Source: Paradesertivirga superstes
Lineage (GTDB): Bacteria; Bacteroidota; Bacteroidia; Sphingobacteriales; Sphingobacteriaceae
DNA: 64,000 bases
NCBI RefSeq assembly: GCF_037622515.1
Contig: NZ_JBBJCN010000005.1
Coordinates: forward strand, 368,490 to 432,489
Reading direction: 5' to 3'
Shown here: positions 43,770 through 52,461 of the stretch, piece after piece
Numbering within the stretch: the stretch's first letter is position 1
Layout: every line of letters begins with the position of its first letter
The notes under the pieces: generated by a model
Told to the model about the DNA's origin: nothing
Databases searched by the model: none
What the model saw: only the letters and a program-made list of their open reading frames with translations
Made by a program: the position numbers and the translations under genes

Positions 43770-44438
43770 ATGAATAGTAAATCAAACACCGGGCTTTTAT
43801 TTGCTTTCCTTGTGATCTCAGCATGGTTTGCCTGTCTTTTTTTTCTTTTAACCTGGAACTTCTCCTGGTCCAATCCATTAACTTATCTAATGATGTTTGT
43901 TCAGATGCATTTGTACACCGGGCTTTTTATAACGGCTCACGATGCCATGCATGGAACTGTCTCCCCGTCAACTAAGCTCAATTTTTTCATTGGCCAGGTT
44001 TGTACAGCTTTATATGCTGCTTTCCCATTTAATAAATTATATAAAAAACATCATGAGCATCATCGTCATGTACATTCGAAATTAGATCCGGATTATCACG
44101 ATGGTAATTTCTTTTCCTGGTACCTGAAGTTTTTAAGAGAATATCTTTCGGCCTGGCAAATTCTTGCAATGGCCATAGCCTTTAATGTTTTAAAGATTTG
44201 GTTCAGCGAAATCAATTTGATTTTATTCTGGGTATTGCCGCCTTTATTAAGCACTCTTCAATTATTTTATTTTGGAACATGGTTGCCTCATCACGGTTCG
44301 CATAGTAATTCCCACCATTCCCGCACACAGGCTAAAAATCATTTGCTGGCTTTTTTTACCTGTTATTTCTTTGGATATCATTATGAACATCATGAATCTC
44401 CCTGGATGCCATGGTGGTTGTTATGGAAAACGAAATAA
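43770..44438 (+). CDS. crtW: Beta-carotene ketolase, CrtW type
   Basis: 222 residues, a membrane di-iron oxygenase of the fatty-acid-hydroxylase/desaturase superfamily. Its His boxes fit CrtW: HDAMHG (H57, H61), HHEHHRHVH (94-102), GTWLPHHGSH, and FGYHYEHHE (H204, H207, H208), with PWMPWWLL at the end. It places a keto group at C4 of a beta ring. A general desaturase is the main alternative, but the HDAMHG and GYHYEHH spacing and the neighbours favour the ketolase. Confidence 0.85.
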   Translation: MNSKSNTGLLFAFLVISAWFACLFFLLTWNFSWSNPLTYLMMFVQMHLYTGLFITAHDAMHGTVSPSTKLNFFIGQVCTALYAAFPFNKLYKKHHEHHRHVHSKLDPDYHDGNFFSWYLKFLREYLSAWQILAMAIAFNVLKIWFSEINLILFWVLPPLLSTLQLFYFGTWLPHHGSHSNSHHSRTQAKNHLLAFFTCYFFGYHYEHHESPWMPWWLLWKTK

Positions 44439-44495
44439 TTGTATTCTTTAAGTCAAAAGCTGCTTTGCATCCTTAACTAAAATCATTGCTTCATC

Positions 44496-44503
44496 TATAT
44501 TTG
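44496..44503 (+). promoter_or_regulatory. -7 element TATATTTG for hemH
   Basis: Exact TAnnTTTG match 18 bases before the hemH ATG, with a TTTG about 29 bases further upstream (44464), somewhat farther than typical for the -33 element. Confidence 0.4.
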
Positions 44504-44521
44504 TGCCTCTAAAAGAGTTAA

Positions 44522-45565
44522 ATGAGAAAGCAAGGAGTTTTACTGGTAAATCTGGGTACACCCGATAGTCCATCAGTTTCTGATGTCAGGAAATATCTTA
44601 ATGAATTTCTGATGGATGAACGGGTTATAGATATTAACGCTGTTAACAGGACCCTTCTGGTAAAAGGTATTATCGTGCCCTTTCGCGGGCCAAAATCTGC
44701 AAAAATTTATAAAGATCTCTGGACTGAAGATGGCTCTCCTTTACTTTTTTACGGTGTAAAAGTAAAAGAACTCCTGCAGGAGGAACTAGGATCTGATTAT
44801 ATTGTAGAACTAGCCATGCGTTATCAAAGTCCCTCCATCAAGTCGGCTTTAGAAAGATTGAAGAAAAAACAGGTAAATAGCATTCGTGTCGTTCCTCTTT
44901 TCCCTCAGTATGCTTCTGCGTCTACTGGCTCTGTTATCCAAAAAGTAATGGAACTGGTAAGCAAATGGCAAACTATTCCGGATATTTCTTTTGTTAATTC
45001 ATTTCATGATAACGAAGGAATGATAGACGTATTTGCTGAAAATGCCCGGAAATACCAGCCCGAAACATTTGATCACGTGCTTTTTAGTTTTCACGGCTTA
45101 CCAGAAAGGCAATTAACCAAGGCTGATGATTCAGGTAAGTACTGCTTGCAAACACCTAATTGCTGTTCTCGTTTAAACGACGTAAACCGCTTTTGTTATT
45201 CGGCCCAGTCGCATGACACTGCAAGATTAATTGCTGAGAAATTGAATCTTCCGAGAGAAAAGTATACAATTTGCTTTCAGTCACGTCTGGGGAATTCTCC
45301 CTGGAAAAAGCCTTATACCATTGAAGTTTTAGAGGATCTCGCAAAGAAAGGAGCCAAGCGCCTGCTGGTGTTCAGTCCTGCCTTCGTTGCCGATTGTCTT
45401 GAAACTAAAATTGAGATTTCACAAGAGTATAATGAAGAATTTCGCAATTGGGGCGGAGAGAAAATTCAATTAGTTGAAAGCTTGAACGACAATCCCAAAT
45501 GGATTGAGGCACTGCGAGATATTGTGTTAAATAAGAAACAGACCCCGCAGCCTATTTCTGAATGA
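44522..45565 (+). CDS. hemH: Ferrochelatase
   Basis: 347 residues. It shows GVLLVNLGTPDSPSVSDVRK, VVPLFPQYASASTGSV, the catalytic His in FSFHGLPERQ, the FQSRLGNSPWKKPYT segment and CLETKIEISQEY with its conserved Glu. It inserts iron into protoporphyrin IX to make haem. Its last 14 bases overlap the tail of kdtA on the other strand. Confidence 0.95.
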   Translation: MRKQGVLLVNLGTPDSPSVSDVRKYLNEFLMDERVIDINAVNRTLLVKGIIVPFRGPKSAKIYKDLWTEDGSPLLFYGVKVKELLQEELGSDYIVELAMRYQSPSIKSALERLKKKQVNSIRVVPLFPQYASASTGSVIQKVMELVSKWQTIPDISFVNSFHDNEGMIDVFAENARKYQPETFDHVLFSFHGLPERQLTKADDSGKYCLQTPNCCSRLNDVNRFCYSAQSHDTARLIAEKLNLPREKYTICFQSRLGNSPWKKPYTIEVLEDLAKKGAKRLLVFSPAFVADCLETKIEISQEYNEEFRNWGGEKIQLVESLNDNPKWIEALRDIVLNKKQTPQPISE

Positions 45566-46802
45566 TTTGGTCGATATACGCCATAATCATTTCTGTAGCT
45601 CCTTTTTCTTGTTCAACATAACGTCTGGCATTATTGCCCGCTTCATCCCTTAAAGACGAATTTTCAAGTTTCTGCATTAGAGAACTTAGTTCGCCGGAAT
45701 TTTTTATTGAAAATCCTGCTTCCAGTTTAAGTAAAGCTTTTGCCTCACGAAAGTTATGAAAGTTTGGGCCAAAAATTACGGGGATCCCGAAAGCTGCCGC
45801 TTCCAGGGTATTGTGAATGCCAACTCCAAATCCGCCTCCTATATAAGCGATATCGCCGTATTGATACAAGGCCGATAGCATTCCGACATTATCTATTATT
45901 AATACTTGCGCATCTGGTTTTTGAACTAACGCTTTAGAATTGTTTATTTCCGAATACCTTATTGTTTTATCAGAGTCTGTTATTGCGATAAGCTTATTAA
46001 GTTTTTCTGATTTAATTTCATGAGGAGCAATTATAAATTTCCACTCTGGGCATTCGTGTAAAAGATTCGCGATTAATGCTTCATCTTCCGGCCAGGTGCT
46101 CCCCGCGATAAAGATTTTAAAGTTCCCGCAAAAAGCTTTTACTTTATCAAATTGCTTTGGATTAGCGGCATTCTCAGCAACGCGATCAAAACGCGTATCT
46201 CCGCTTACGGTTACATTTGTCAAGTTAATATCTGCCAGCAATTTTTTGCTGGTTTCGTCCTGAACAAAAAAATGATTGACAAAACGCAGAATTTTTCTGT
46301 TTAAATTTCCATACCATTTAAAGAAAGGTTGTGATTCGCGAAAAATTGAGGAAATGACAATCAAAGGGGTGTTTCGCTGATTTAATTTATAGTAGAAATG
46401 GTACCAGAATTCATATTTTGTAAAAATTGCCAGCGAAGGATTTATAAGTTTCACAAACTTTTCTGCATTATCGTTTGTATCTAATGGAAGATAAAAAATA
46501 TGATCAGCATTTTCATAATTTTTTCTAAGTTCATATCCTGATGGTGAGAAAAACGTAATGATTATTTTATGCGTTGGATATGATTCTTTGGTCCGTTCCA
46601 GTACAGGGCGTCCCTGTTCAAATTCTCCAAGTGAGGCGAAGTGAAACCAGATTGATGGAGAAGTAGAATCAACTTCATTTGAAATTTTTTCAAATAGGTT
46701 TTTTCTGCCTTTAACCCAAAGGTGTGCTTTGGGGTCAAAATGCTGATAAATAATTATTAATAAATGATATATCTTAATGCCAATATTGTAAAGAATAAGC
46801 AT
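45552..46802 (-). CDS. kdtA: 3-deoxy-D-manno-octulosonic acid (Kdo) transferase
   Basis: 416 residues, GT30 family (also called WaaA). An N-terminal membrane helix is followed by IWFHFASLGEFEQGRPV with the catalytic Glu, ITFFSPSGYELRKNY, IFTKYEFWYHFYY, and the C-terminal donor site in YIGGGFGVGIHNTLEAAAFG and VIFGPNFHNFREA. It attaches Kdo to lipid A, complementing lpxK at 20187. It is tail to tail with hemH, overlapping it by 14 bases. Confidence 0.93.
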   Translation of the reverse strand: MLILYNIGIKIYHLLIIIYQHFDPKAHLWVKGRKNLFEKISNEVDSTSPSIWFHFASLGEFEQGRPVLERTKESYPTHKIIITFFSPSGYELRKNYENADHIFYLPLDTNDNAEKFVKLINPSLAIFTKYEFWYHFYYKLNQRNTPLIVISSIFRESQPFFKWYGNLNRKILRFVNHFFVQDETSKKLLADINLTNVTVSGDTRFDRVAENAANPKQFDKVKAFCGNFKIFIAGSTWPEDEALIANLLHECPEWKFIIAPHEIKSEKLNKLIAITDSDKTIRYSEINNSKALVQKPDAQVLIIDNVGMLSALYQYGDIAYIGGGFGVGIHNTLEAAAFGIPVIFGPNFHNFREAKALLKLEAGFSIKNSGELSSLMQKLENSSLRDEAGNNARRYVEQEKGATEMIMAYIDQIIQK

Positions 46803-46880
46803 GTTTCAGCGTAAATATTTTATATTCGTCGAAATTACTGTTAATTATGTAAAAAATTTACCACTAAAAAATATATATAA

Positions 46881-48194
46881 ATGAAAATAGCTGTTATAGG
46901 GACTGGATATGTAGGCCTGGTTACAGGTACTTGTTTGGCAGAAACAGGTAATACGGTAATGTGTGTCGATATAAATCAGGAAAAAGTTGATAAGATGAAG
47001 CAGGGTCAGATTCCCATCTATGAACCTGGTCTTGAGACTTTATTTCATCGTAATATTGAGCAGGGAAGGCTGGAATTTACGACCACACTTTCTGATGCCA
47101 TTGCGGATGCGGAAATAATCTTCCTGGCTCTGCCCACTCCCCCGGGAGCAGATGGTTCTGCCGATTTGAGTTTTGTTCTGGGTGCAGCAAAGGATATTGC
47201 CGGACTGGTAACGAGTTATAAGGTTGTTGTCACTAAATCCACAGTTCCGGTAGGTACTGCAGATAAGGTAAAAAAGGTGTTTGCAGAGAACACGGCTGTT
47301 GAAATTGATGTTGTTTCTAATCCTGAATTTTTACGCGAGGGAGTAGCAGTAGAAGATTTTATGAAGCCAGACAGAGTTGTTGTCGGCACCAGCAGTGAAA
47401 AGGCTCGTAAATTGATGAGCGAATTGTACAACCCTTATGTGCGGTCGGGAAATCCTATAATTTTCATGGATGAGCGTTCTTCTGAACTTACCAAATACGC
47501 TGCTAATTCATTCCTGGCCACCAAAATTACTTTTATGAACGAGGTTGCAAATCTATGCGAGCTTGTGGGTGCCGATGTTGATATGGTACGTAAAGGTATT
47601 GGATCTGACGCCCGGATCGGTAAACGCTTTCTTTTTCCGGGAGTGGGTTATGGTGGAAGCTGTTTCCCTAAAGATGTTCAGGCACTTGCAAAATCGGCTG
47701 CGGAAGTTGATTACGATTTCAGTATTCTTAACTCGGTAATGTCTGTTAACGAAAAGCAGAAAGTCGTTATCGTAGAAAAAATGCGGAAATATTATAAAGG
47801 TGAGCTGAAAAATAAGAAGTTTGCACTTTGGGGACTAGCATTTAAACCTGAAACGGATGATATCCGTGAAGCCCCTGCTTTATATATTATTGATGAGTTG
47901 CTTAAGGAAGGTGCAACGATAATTGCGTATGATCCTGAAGCTATGGGGCATGTCCAGAAGCTCAAAGGCGACACAGTTGGTTTCGCAAAGGATCCTTATG
48001 AAGCGCTTGAGGATGCAGATGCTTTGATCATCGTTACCGAATGGCCTTTGTTCCGTACGCCTGACTTTGATAAAATTGAAAAAAATCTTAAAGCAAAAGT
48101 TATTTTTGACGGGCGTAATTTATACGAAATACAAAAAATGATTGACTGCGGGTATTATTATAATAGTATTGGTCGTAAAGTGGTAGAAGCATAA
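46881..48194 (+). CDS. UDP-glucose 6-dehydrogenase
   Basis: 437 residues. The N-terminal NAD site is IAVIGTGYVGLVTGTCLAE, the catalytic Cys is in GVGYGGSCFPKDVQAL, and the C-terminal domain has LWGLAFKPETDDIREAPAL. It oxidises UDP-glucose to UDP-glucuronate in two steps. The next gene, overlapping by 1 base (TAATG), should decarboxylate the product to UDP-xylose, so the pair forms a clear two-step route. Confidence 0.95.
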   Translation: MKIAVIGTGYVGLVTGTCLAETGNTVMCVDINQEKVDKMKQGQIPIYEPGLETLFHRNIEQGRLEFTTTLSDAIADAEIIFLALPTPPGADGSADLSFVLGAAKDIAGLVTSYKVVVTKSTVPVGTADKVKKVFAENTAVEIDVVSNPEFLREGVAVEDFMKPDRVVVGTSSEKARKLMSELYNPYVRSGNPIIFMDERSSELTKYAANSFLATKITFMNEVANLCELVGADVDMVRKGIGSDARIGKRFLFPGVGYGGSCFPKDVQALAKSAAEVDYDFSILNSVMSVNEKQKVVIVEKMRKYYKGELKNKKFALWGLAFKPETDDIREAPALYIIDELLKEGATIIAYDPEAMGHVQKLKGDTVGFAKDPYEALEDADALIIVTEWPLFRTPDFDKIEKNLKAKVIFDGRNLYEIQKMIDCGYYYNSIGRKVVEA

Positions 48195-49183
48195 TGGAAA
48201 GAAAACGTATATTAATAACTGGTGCTGCCGGTTTCCTTGGTTCACATCTTTGTGACAGGTTTATAAAAGAGGATTATCATGTACTTGCCATGGATAATTT
48301 GATTACCGGAGATTTACGCAACATTGAGCATCTGTTTAAATTAGAGAACTTTGAGTTCTATAATCACGACGTTTCGAAATTTGTTCATGTTTCCGGGAAC
48401 CTGGATTATATCCTGCATTTTGCTTCTCCTGCCAGCCCAATAGATTATCTGAAGATACCTATCCAGACTCTTAAAGTGGGTTCATTGGGCATACATAATC
48501 TGTTAGGACTTGCCAAAGACAAGAACGCCAGAATTCTGATTGCTTCTACATCTGAAGTATATGGAGATCCGAACGTAAATCCACAGCCTGAAGAATACTG
48601 GGGCAATGTAAACCCTGTCGGTCCCCGTGGTGTTTACGACGAGGCTAAACGTTTTCAGGAGGCAATAACTATGGCCTATCATACCTTTCACGGAGTGGAA
48701 ACCAGGATTGTCCGTATTTTTAATACTTATGGCCCGAGAATGCGGCTAAATGATGGAAGGGTTTTGCCAGCCTTCATCGGACAAGCGATACGCGGAGAGG
48801 ACCTAACTGTATTTGGAGATGGCTCTCAAACCCGATCTTTCTGCTACGTGGATGATTTGATCGAAGGAATTTATCGCTTGTTGCATTCTGACTATGCTCA
48901 GCCTGTAAACATTGGTAATCCGGATGAAATTACAATTCGACAGTTTGGTGAAGAGATTATCAAATTAACCGGAACAAAACAGCCATTAGTAACAAAACCG
49001 CTTCCAACCGATGATCCTAAACAACGTCGCCCCGATATTACAAAAGCAAGAGCTTTATTAGGATGGGAGCCAAAAGTTTCACGAGAGGAAGGTCTGAAAA
49101 TTACCTATGAATACTTTAAATCTCTTCCGAAGGAAGTTATTGAAAAAATAGAACATAAGGATTTTACCAGCTACACAAAATAA
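48194..49183 (+). CDS. UDP-glucuronate decarboxylase (UDP-xylose synthase)
   Basis: 329 residues, extended SDR. It has the TGAAGFLGSHLCDRF NAD turn, HFASPASPIDY, the STSEVYGDP segment, the catalytic Tyr/Lys in YDEAKRFQEA and the RIFNTYGPRM substrate loop. The ASPIDY and YDExKR variants mark the UXS group within nucleotide-sugar SDRs. The stop of the UDP-glucose dehydrogenase overlaps its start. It produces UDP-xylose for surface polysaccharide. Confidence 0.92.
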   Translation: MERKRILITGAAGFLGSHLCDRFIKEDYHVLAMDNLITGDLRNIEHLFKLENFEFYNHDVSKFVHVSGNLDYILHFASPASPIDYLKIPIQTLKVGSLGIHNLLGLAKDKNARILIASTSEVYGDPNVNPQPEEYWGNVNPVGPRGVYDEAKRFQEAITMAYHTFHGVETRIVRIFNTYGPRMRLNDGRVLPAFIGQAIRGEDLTVFGDGSQTRSFCYVDDLIEGIYRLLHSDYAQPVNIGNPDEITIRQFGEEIIKLTGTKQPLVTKPLPTDDPKQRRPDITKARALLGWEPKVSREEGLKITYEYFKSLPKEVIEKIEHKDFTSYTK

Positions 49184-49186
49184 AAG

Positions 49187-50212
49187 ATGAGCAAAGTTTT
49201 AGTAACCGGAGGTACCGGGTATATAGGTTCGCATACTGTCGTTGAGCTGCAGCAAGCAGGATATCAGGTAGTAATTGTGGACAATCTTGATAATTCAAAT
49301 ATTCAGATTCTTGATCAGATTACTAAAATCACAGGTATTAAGCCGGACTTTCATCAGATCGATTTATGTGATGAAAATCAAACCATCGAACTGATTAAAA
49401 ATAATCCTGATATTTCCGGAGTTATACACTTTGCAGCTCATAAGGCGGTTGGCGAATCTGTTCAATTGCCCTTAAAGTACTATCGAAATAATTTTTTCTC
49501 CCTGATTAATCTTCTTACCGCTTTCGCGGGAAAAGAGGTGAACTTCGTATTTTCTTCTTCCTGTACAGTATATGGTCAGCCAGATGTTTTACCTGTAACA
49601 GAGCAGGCTCCGGTTAAAAAGGCTGAATCTCCCTACGGTAATACAAAACAAATTGCTGAAGAGATACTGCTGGAAACTGCTAATGCAAATTCCAATTATA
49701 AAGTAATTTCTTTACGCTATTTCAACCCTGTTGGAGCTCATGATTCGGCGCTGATTGGCGAATTACCAATTGGAGTACCTCAAAACCTGGTGCCTTTCAT
49801 TACTCAGAGTGCGATAGGTAAACGTGGTCCGATCACTGTTTTTGGTAACGATTACAACACTCCTGATGGAAGTTGCGTTCGGGATTATATCCATGTTGTT
49901 GATTTAGCAAAAGCTCATATCGCTGCATTGCGCCGTCAGGAGCAAAACAGGATGGATGGCAAATTTGAAATATTTAACATCGGTACGGGCAAAGGAAGCA
50001 GTGTATTGGAAGTGATAAGCGCTTTTGAGAAAAGTACAGGATCTAAATTGGAGTATAAAATTGGTCCCCGCCGCGAAGGCGACGTGGAACAGGTTTGGGG
50101 CGATGTATCTAGAGCGGAAAAAGAACTAGGCTGGAAAACAGAGTTAGTTTTGGAAGACATGATGAAGTCGGCCTGGGCCTGGGAAAAATATATAAACGAA
50201 CATCCATTTTAA
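49187..50212 (+). CDS. galE: UDP-glucose 4-epimerase
   Basis: 341 residues, starting 3 bases after the UXS gene. It shows VTGGTGYIGSHTVVELQ, FAAHKAVGESVQLPLKYY, FSSSCTVYGQP, the catalytic YGNTK, RYFNPVGAH and DGSCVRDYIHVVDLAKAH, the standard GalE set. It interconverts UDP-glucose and UDP-galactose. In this block it likely supplies sugar for exopolysaccharide or LPS and not only galactose use. Confidence 0.95.
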   Translation: MSKVLVTGGTGYIGSHTVVELQQAGYQVVIVDNLDNSNIQILDQITKITGIKPDFHQIDLCDENQTIELIKNNPDISGVIHFAAHKAVGESVQLPLKYYRNNFFSLINLLTAFAGKEVNFVFSSSCTVYGQPDVLPVTEQAPVKKAESPYGNTKQIAEEILLETANANSNYKVISLRYFNPVGAHDSALIGELPIGVPQNLVPFITQSAIGKRGPITVFGNDYNTPDGSCVRDYIHVVDLAKAHIAALRRQEQNRMDGKFEIFNIGTGKGSSVLEVISAFEKSTGSKLEYKIGPRREGDVEQVWGDVSRAEKELGWKTELVLEDMMKSAWAWEKYINEHPF

Positions 50213-50309
50213 ATAAACCTGCCAAAGGTTCCGAACTTTTGGCAAGGTCTTCTAATTCCTCTAGCTTTATCCTTCCAATTCTTTAAGTGTTGGAAATCTG
50301 AAACAAATG

Positions 50310-51362
50310 ATGAAAAAAATATTAATCACCGGCGGAGCCGGATTTATCGGCTCACATGTAATAAGGCGTTTTGTAAAAAGTTATCCTGATTATCAAATAG
50401 TTAATTTAGATAAGCTTACATATGCCGGTAACCTTGCAAATCTTAAGGATGTAGAACACTGTCCTAACTATCAATTTATTAAGGGAGATATTGTAGACGC
50501 TGACTTTATTGATAATTTATTTTCTCAGGAAGATTTTGAAGGAGTCATTCATTTAGCGGCAGAATCACATGTAGATCGTTCAATTGTGAGTCCCCTTGAT
50601 TTTGTTATGACCAATGTAGTGGGGACGGTAAACCTTTTAAACGCAGCCCGAAAAAATTGGAAAGGTGATTATGCAAACAGGCGCTTTTATCATGTTTCTA
50701 CCGATGAAGTTTACGGTACTTTAGGAGAACAAGGCCTTTTTACAGAAGAAACTGCATATGATCCGCATAGTCCTTATTCTGCTTCTAAAGCCAGTTCGGA
50801 CCATTTTGTGAGAGCTTACCAGGATACTTATGGAATGAATACCGTCATTTCGAACTGTTCTAATAATTATGGTTCTCATCACTTCCCCGAGAAACTTATT
50901 CCTTTAGCTATAAATAATATTAAAAACAACAAGCAAGTTCCTGTTTACGGAAAAGGTGAAAATATACGTGACTGGCTTTGGGTCGAAGATCACGCCAGGG
51001 CAATTGATGTAATTTTTCACAAAGCTGAAAGTGGCACAACCTATAACGTAGGCGGACATAACGAGTGGAAAAACATAGATCTTATCCGTACATTATGTAA
51101 AATAATGGATCGTAAACTTAATCATGAACAAGGTACCTCGGAAAAGCTGATAACATTTGTTACTGATAGGGCAGGGCACGATCTGCGGTATGCAATAGAC
51201 TCATCAAAATTGCAAAAAGAATTAGGTTGGACACCAAGCCTTCAGTTTGAAGAAGGCCTGGAAAAAACGGTCGAATGGTATCTCTCAAATGAAGATTGGC
51301 TTAACGACGTGACTTCAGGTCACTATCAAGCCTATTATGAAGAGCAATACGATAATCGATGA
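50310..51362 (+). CDS. rfbB: dTDP-glucose 4,6-dehydratase
   Basis: 350 residues from ATG 50310; another ATG sits directly before it at 50307. It has ILITGGAGFIGSHVIRRF, the active-site STDEVYGTLG with Asp-Glu, YSASKASSDHFVRAY, and NCSNNYGSHHFPEKLIP. It makes dTDP-4-keto-6-deoxyglucose, the precursor of dTDP-L-rhamnose and other deoxysugars. rfbA, rfbC and rfbD are not in the window. A strong bidirectional terminator follows. Confidence 0.95.
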   Translation: MKKILITGGAGFIGSHVIRRFVKSYPDYQIVNLDKLTYAGNLANLKDVEHCPNYQFIKGDIVDADFIDNLFSQEDFEGVIHLAAESHVDRSIVSPLDFVMTNVVGTVNLLNAARKNWKGDYANRRFYHVSTDEVYGTLGEQGLFTEETAYDPHSPYSASKASSDHFVRAYQDTYGMNTVISNCSNNYGSHHFPEKLIPLAINNIKNNKQVPVYGKGENIRDWLWVEDHARAIDVIFHKAESGTTYNVGGHNEWKNIDLIRTLCKIMDRKLNHEQGTSEKLITFVTDRAGHDLRYAIDSSKLQKELGWTPSLQFEEGLEKTVEWYLSNEDWLNDVTSGHYQAYYEEQYDNR

Positions 51363-51394
51363 ACTTAACCTCAGCGCATCTCTTGTCTTTAAAT

Positions 51395-51427
51395 AAAAAA
51401 ACCTGCTGGATTCCAGCAGGTTTTTTT
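51395..51427. terminator. Bidirectional terminator between rfbB and the Fe-S carrier gene
   Basis: CCTGCTGG (51402-51409) and CCAGCAGG (51413-51420) with a 3-base loop, an A-run before and a T-run of seven after. It serves both converging genes. Confidence 0.9.
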
Positions 51428-51444
51428 ATTTACTCAAAACTAAA

Positions 51445-51792
51445 TTATACAGCAAATGAAGTTCCGCAACCACATGTGCTTTTAGCATTAGGATTATTAA
51501 ATGTAAATCCTCTTGCGTTCAACCCGTCCTGGAACTCAATTTCCATGCCTGCCAAATACAATCCATGTGCTTTATGCATAAATACTGTTATTCCCTCGAC
51601 CTCAAATTCCTGGTCGCCATCTTTTTTCTGGTCAAAACCTAAAACATAATTCATTCCGGAACAGCCACCACCTTCAACACCAACACGTACTCCGAAATCT
51701 TTTCCAAGTTCTTGCTGTTCTCTCAATTTACGAAGCTCTTTTTTTGCTCCCTCAGTAAAAGAAACCGGTATAACTGAAATACTTGTCTCCAT
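51445..51792 (-). CDS. A-type iron-sulfur carrier (IscA/SufA/ErpA family)
   Basis: 115 residues from the second Met (51792); the ATG two codons upstream at 51798 is equally possible. The three cluster Cys are in GGCSGMNYVLGF and the C-terminal CGCGTSF. It carries or assembles Fe-S clusters for target proteins such as those of LutAB or IspH. It stands alone, without other suf genes. A TATATTTG -7 element lies just upstream on the minus strand. Confidence 0.93.
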   Translation of the reverse strand: METSISVIPVSFTEGAKKELRKLREQQELGKDFGVRVGVEGGGCSGMNYVLGFDQKKDGDQEFEVEGITVFMHKAHGLYLAGMEIEFQDGLNARGFTFNNPNAKSTCGCGTSFAV

Positions 51793-51816
51793 GCTCATTT
51801 CTTTTTATTTAATATG

Positions 51817-51824
51817 CAAATATA
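51817..51824 (-). promoter_or_regulatory. -7 element TATATTTG for the Fe-S carrier gene
   Basis: Exact minus-strand TAnnTTTG match 19 to 26 bases before the start codon options. Confidence 0.5.
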
Positions 51825-51888
51825 GGTGAAAATGCACACTTTTGCTTTAAGTCGTATTGATATTGACCTTTAATTAACAATTGTTTAA

Positions 51889-52422
51889 ATGGACTCCCTA
51901 ACGTATTTTGTTGTAGATGTAGTAAAGTTTGTATTGGCTGGCAGCCTTGTATTTTATATAGCCTGGCAAATTATTAAATCAGAGACGGATAAGATTAATC
52001 AATCAAAACTAGTGGAACTTAAAAAAGCTTCTTTAGAAACCACTCTGCCACTACGTTTGCAGGCATACGAACGCCTGGCACTTTTTATTGAACGTATTAA
52101 TCCATCAAATATGCTGGTGAGGGTGCACGTTGCCGGGACAACAGTACGAGAGATTCAACAATTCCTCATCGCAGAAATTCGTACAGAGCATCAACATAAT
52201 ATCACTCAGCAACTATATGTAAGTTCTCAGGCATGGTCAGTTGTGAACCGGATTAAAGAAGATACCATAAGTTTAATTAATAATACAGCAGCGGGTTTAT
52301 CTCCCGAAGCATCTTCTCTGGAATTAAGTAAAGTTATTTTAACTCATTTGGCCGGCCTGGAAGAAAATCCTTATGAAGCAGGTCTGATGTTATTGAAGCA
52401 TGACATGCAACATTTCTTCTAA
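51889..52422 (+). CDS. Conserved membrane-anchored protein of unknown function
   Basis: 177 residues. One N-terminal helix (FVLAGSLVFYIAWQII) is followed by a predicted helical, cytoplasm-facing domain with LPLRLQAYERLALFIERINP, EIRTEHQHNITQQLYVS and WSVVNRIKEDTISLIN. I recognise this as a conserved Bacteroidota family, often found next to methylmalonyl-CoA mutase as here (39 bases upstream of it), but know of no function. The persistent pairing suggests a role with the mutase or simply shared transcription. Confidence 0.7.
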   Translation: MDSLTYFVVDVVKFVLAGSLVFYIAWQIIKSETDKINQSKLVELKKASLETTLPLRLQAYERLALFIERINPSNMLVRVHVAGTTVREIQQFLIAEIRTEHQHNITQQLYVSSQAWSVVNRIKEDTISLINNTAAGLSPEASSLELSKVILTHLAGLEENPYEAGLMLLKHDMQHFF

Positions 52423-52461
52423 ACCTTCGGTTATGGTAGTAGAGCTATCCTTTAATTGATT

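Noticed and set aside
51359..51649. Plus-strand ORF of 96 codons after rfbB
   Set aside because: It crosses the bidirectional terminator and lies antisense to the well-supported A-type Fe-S carrier gene.
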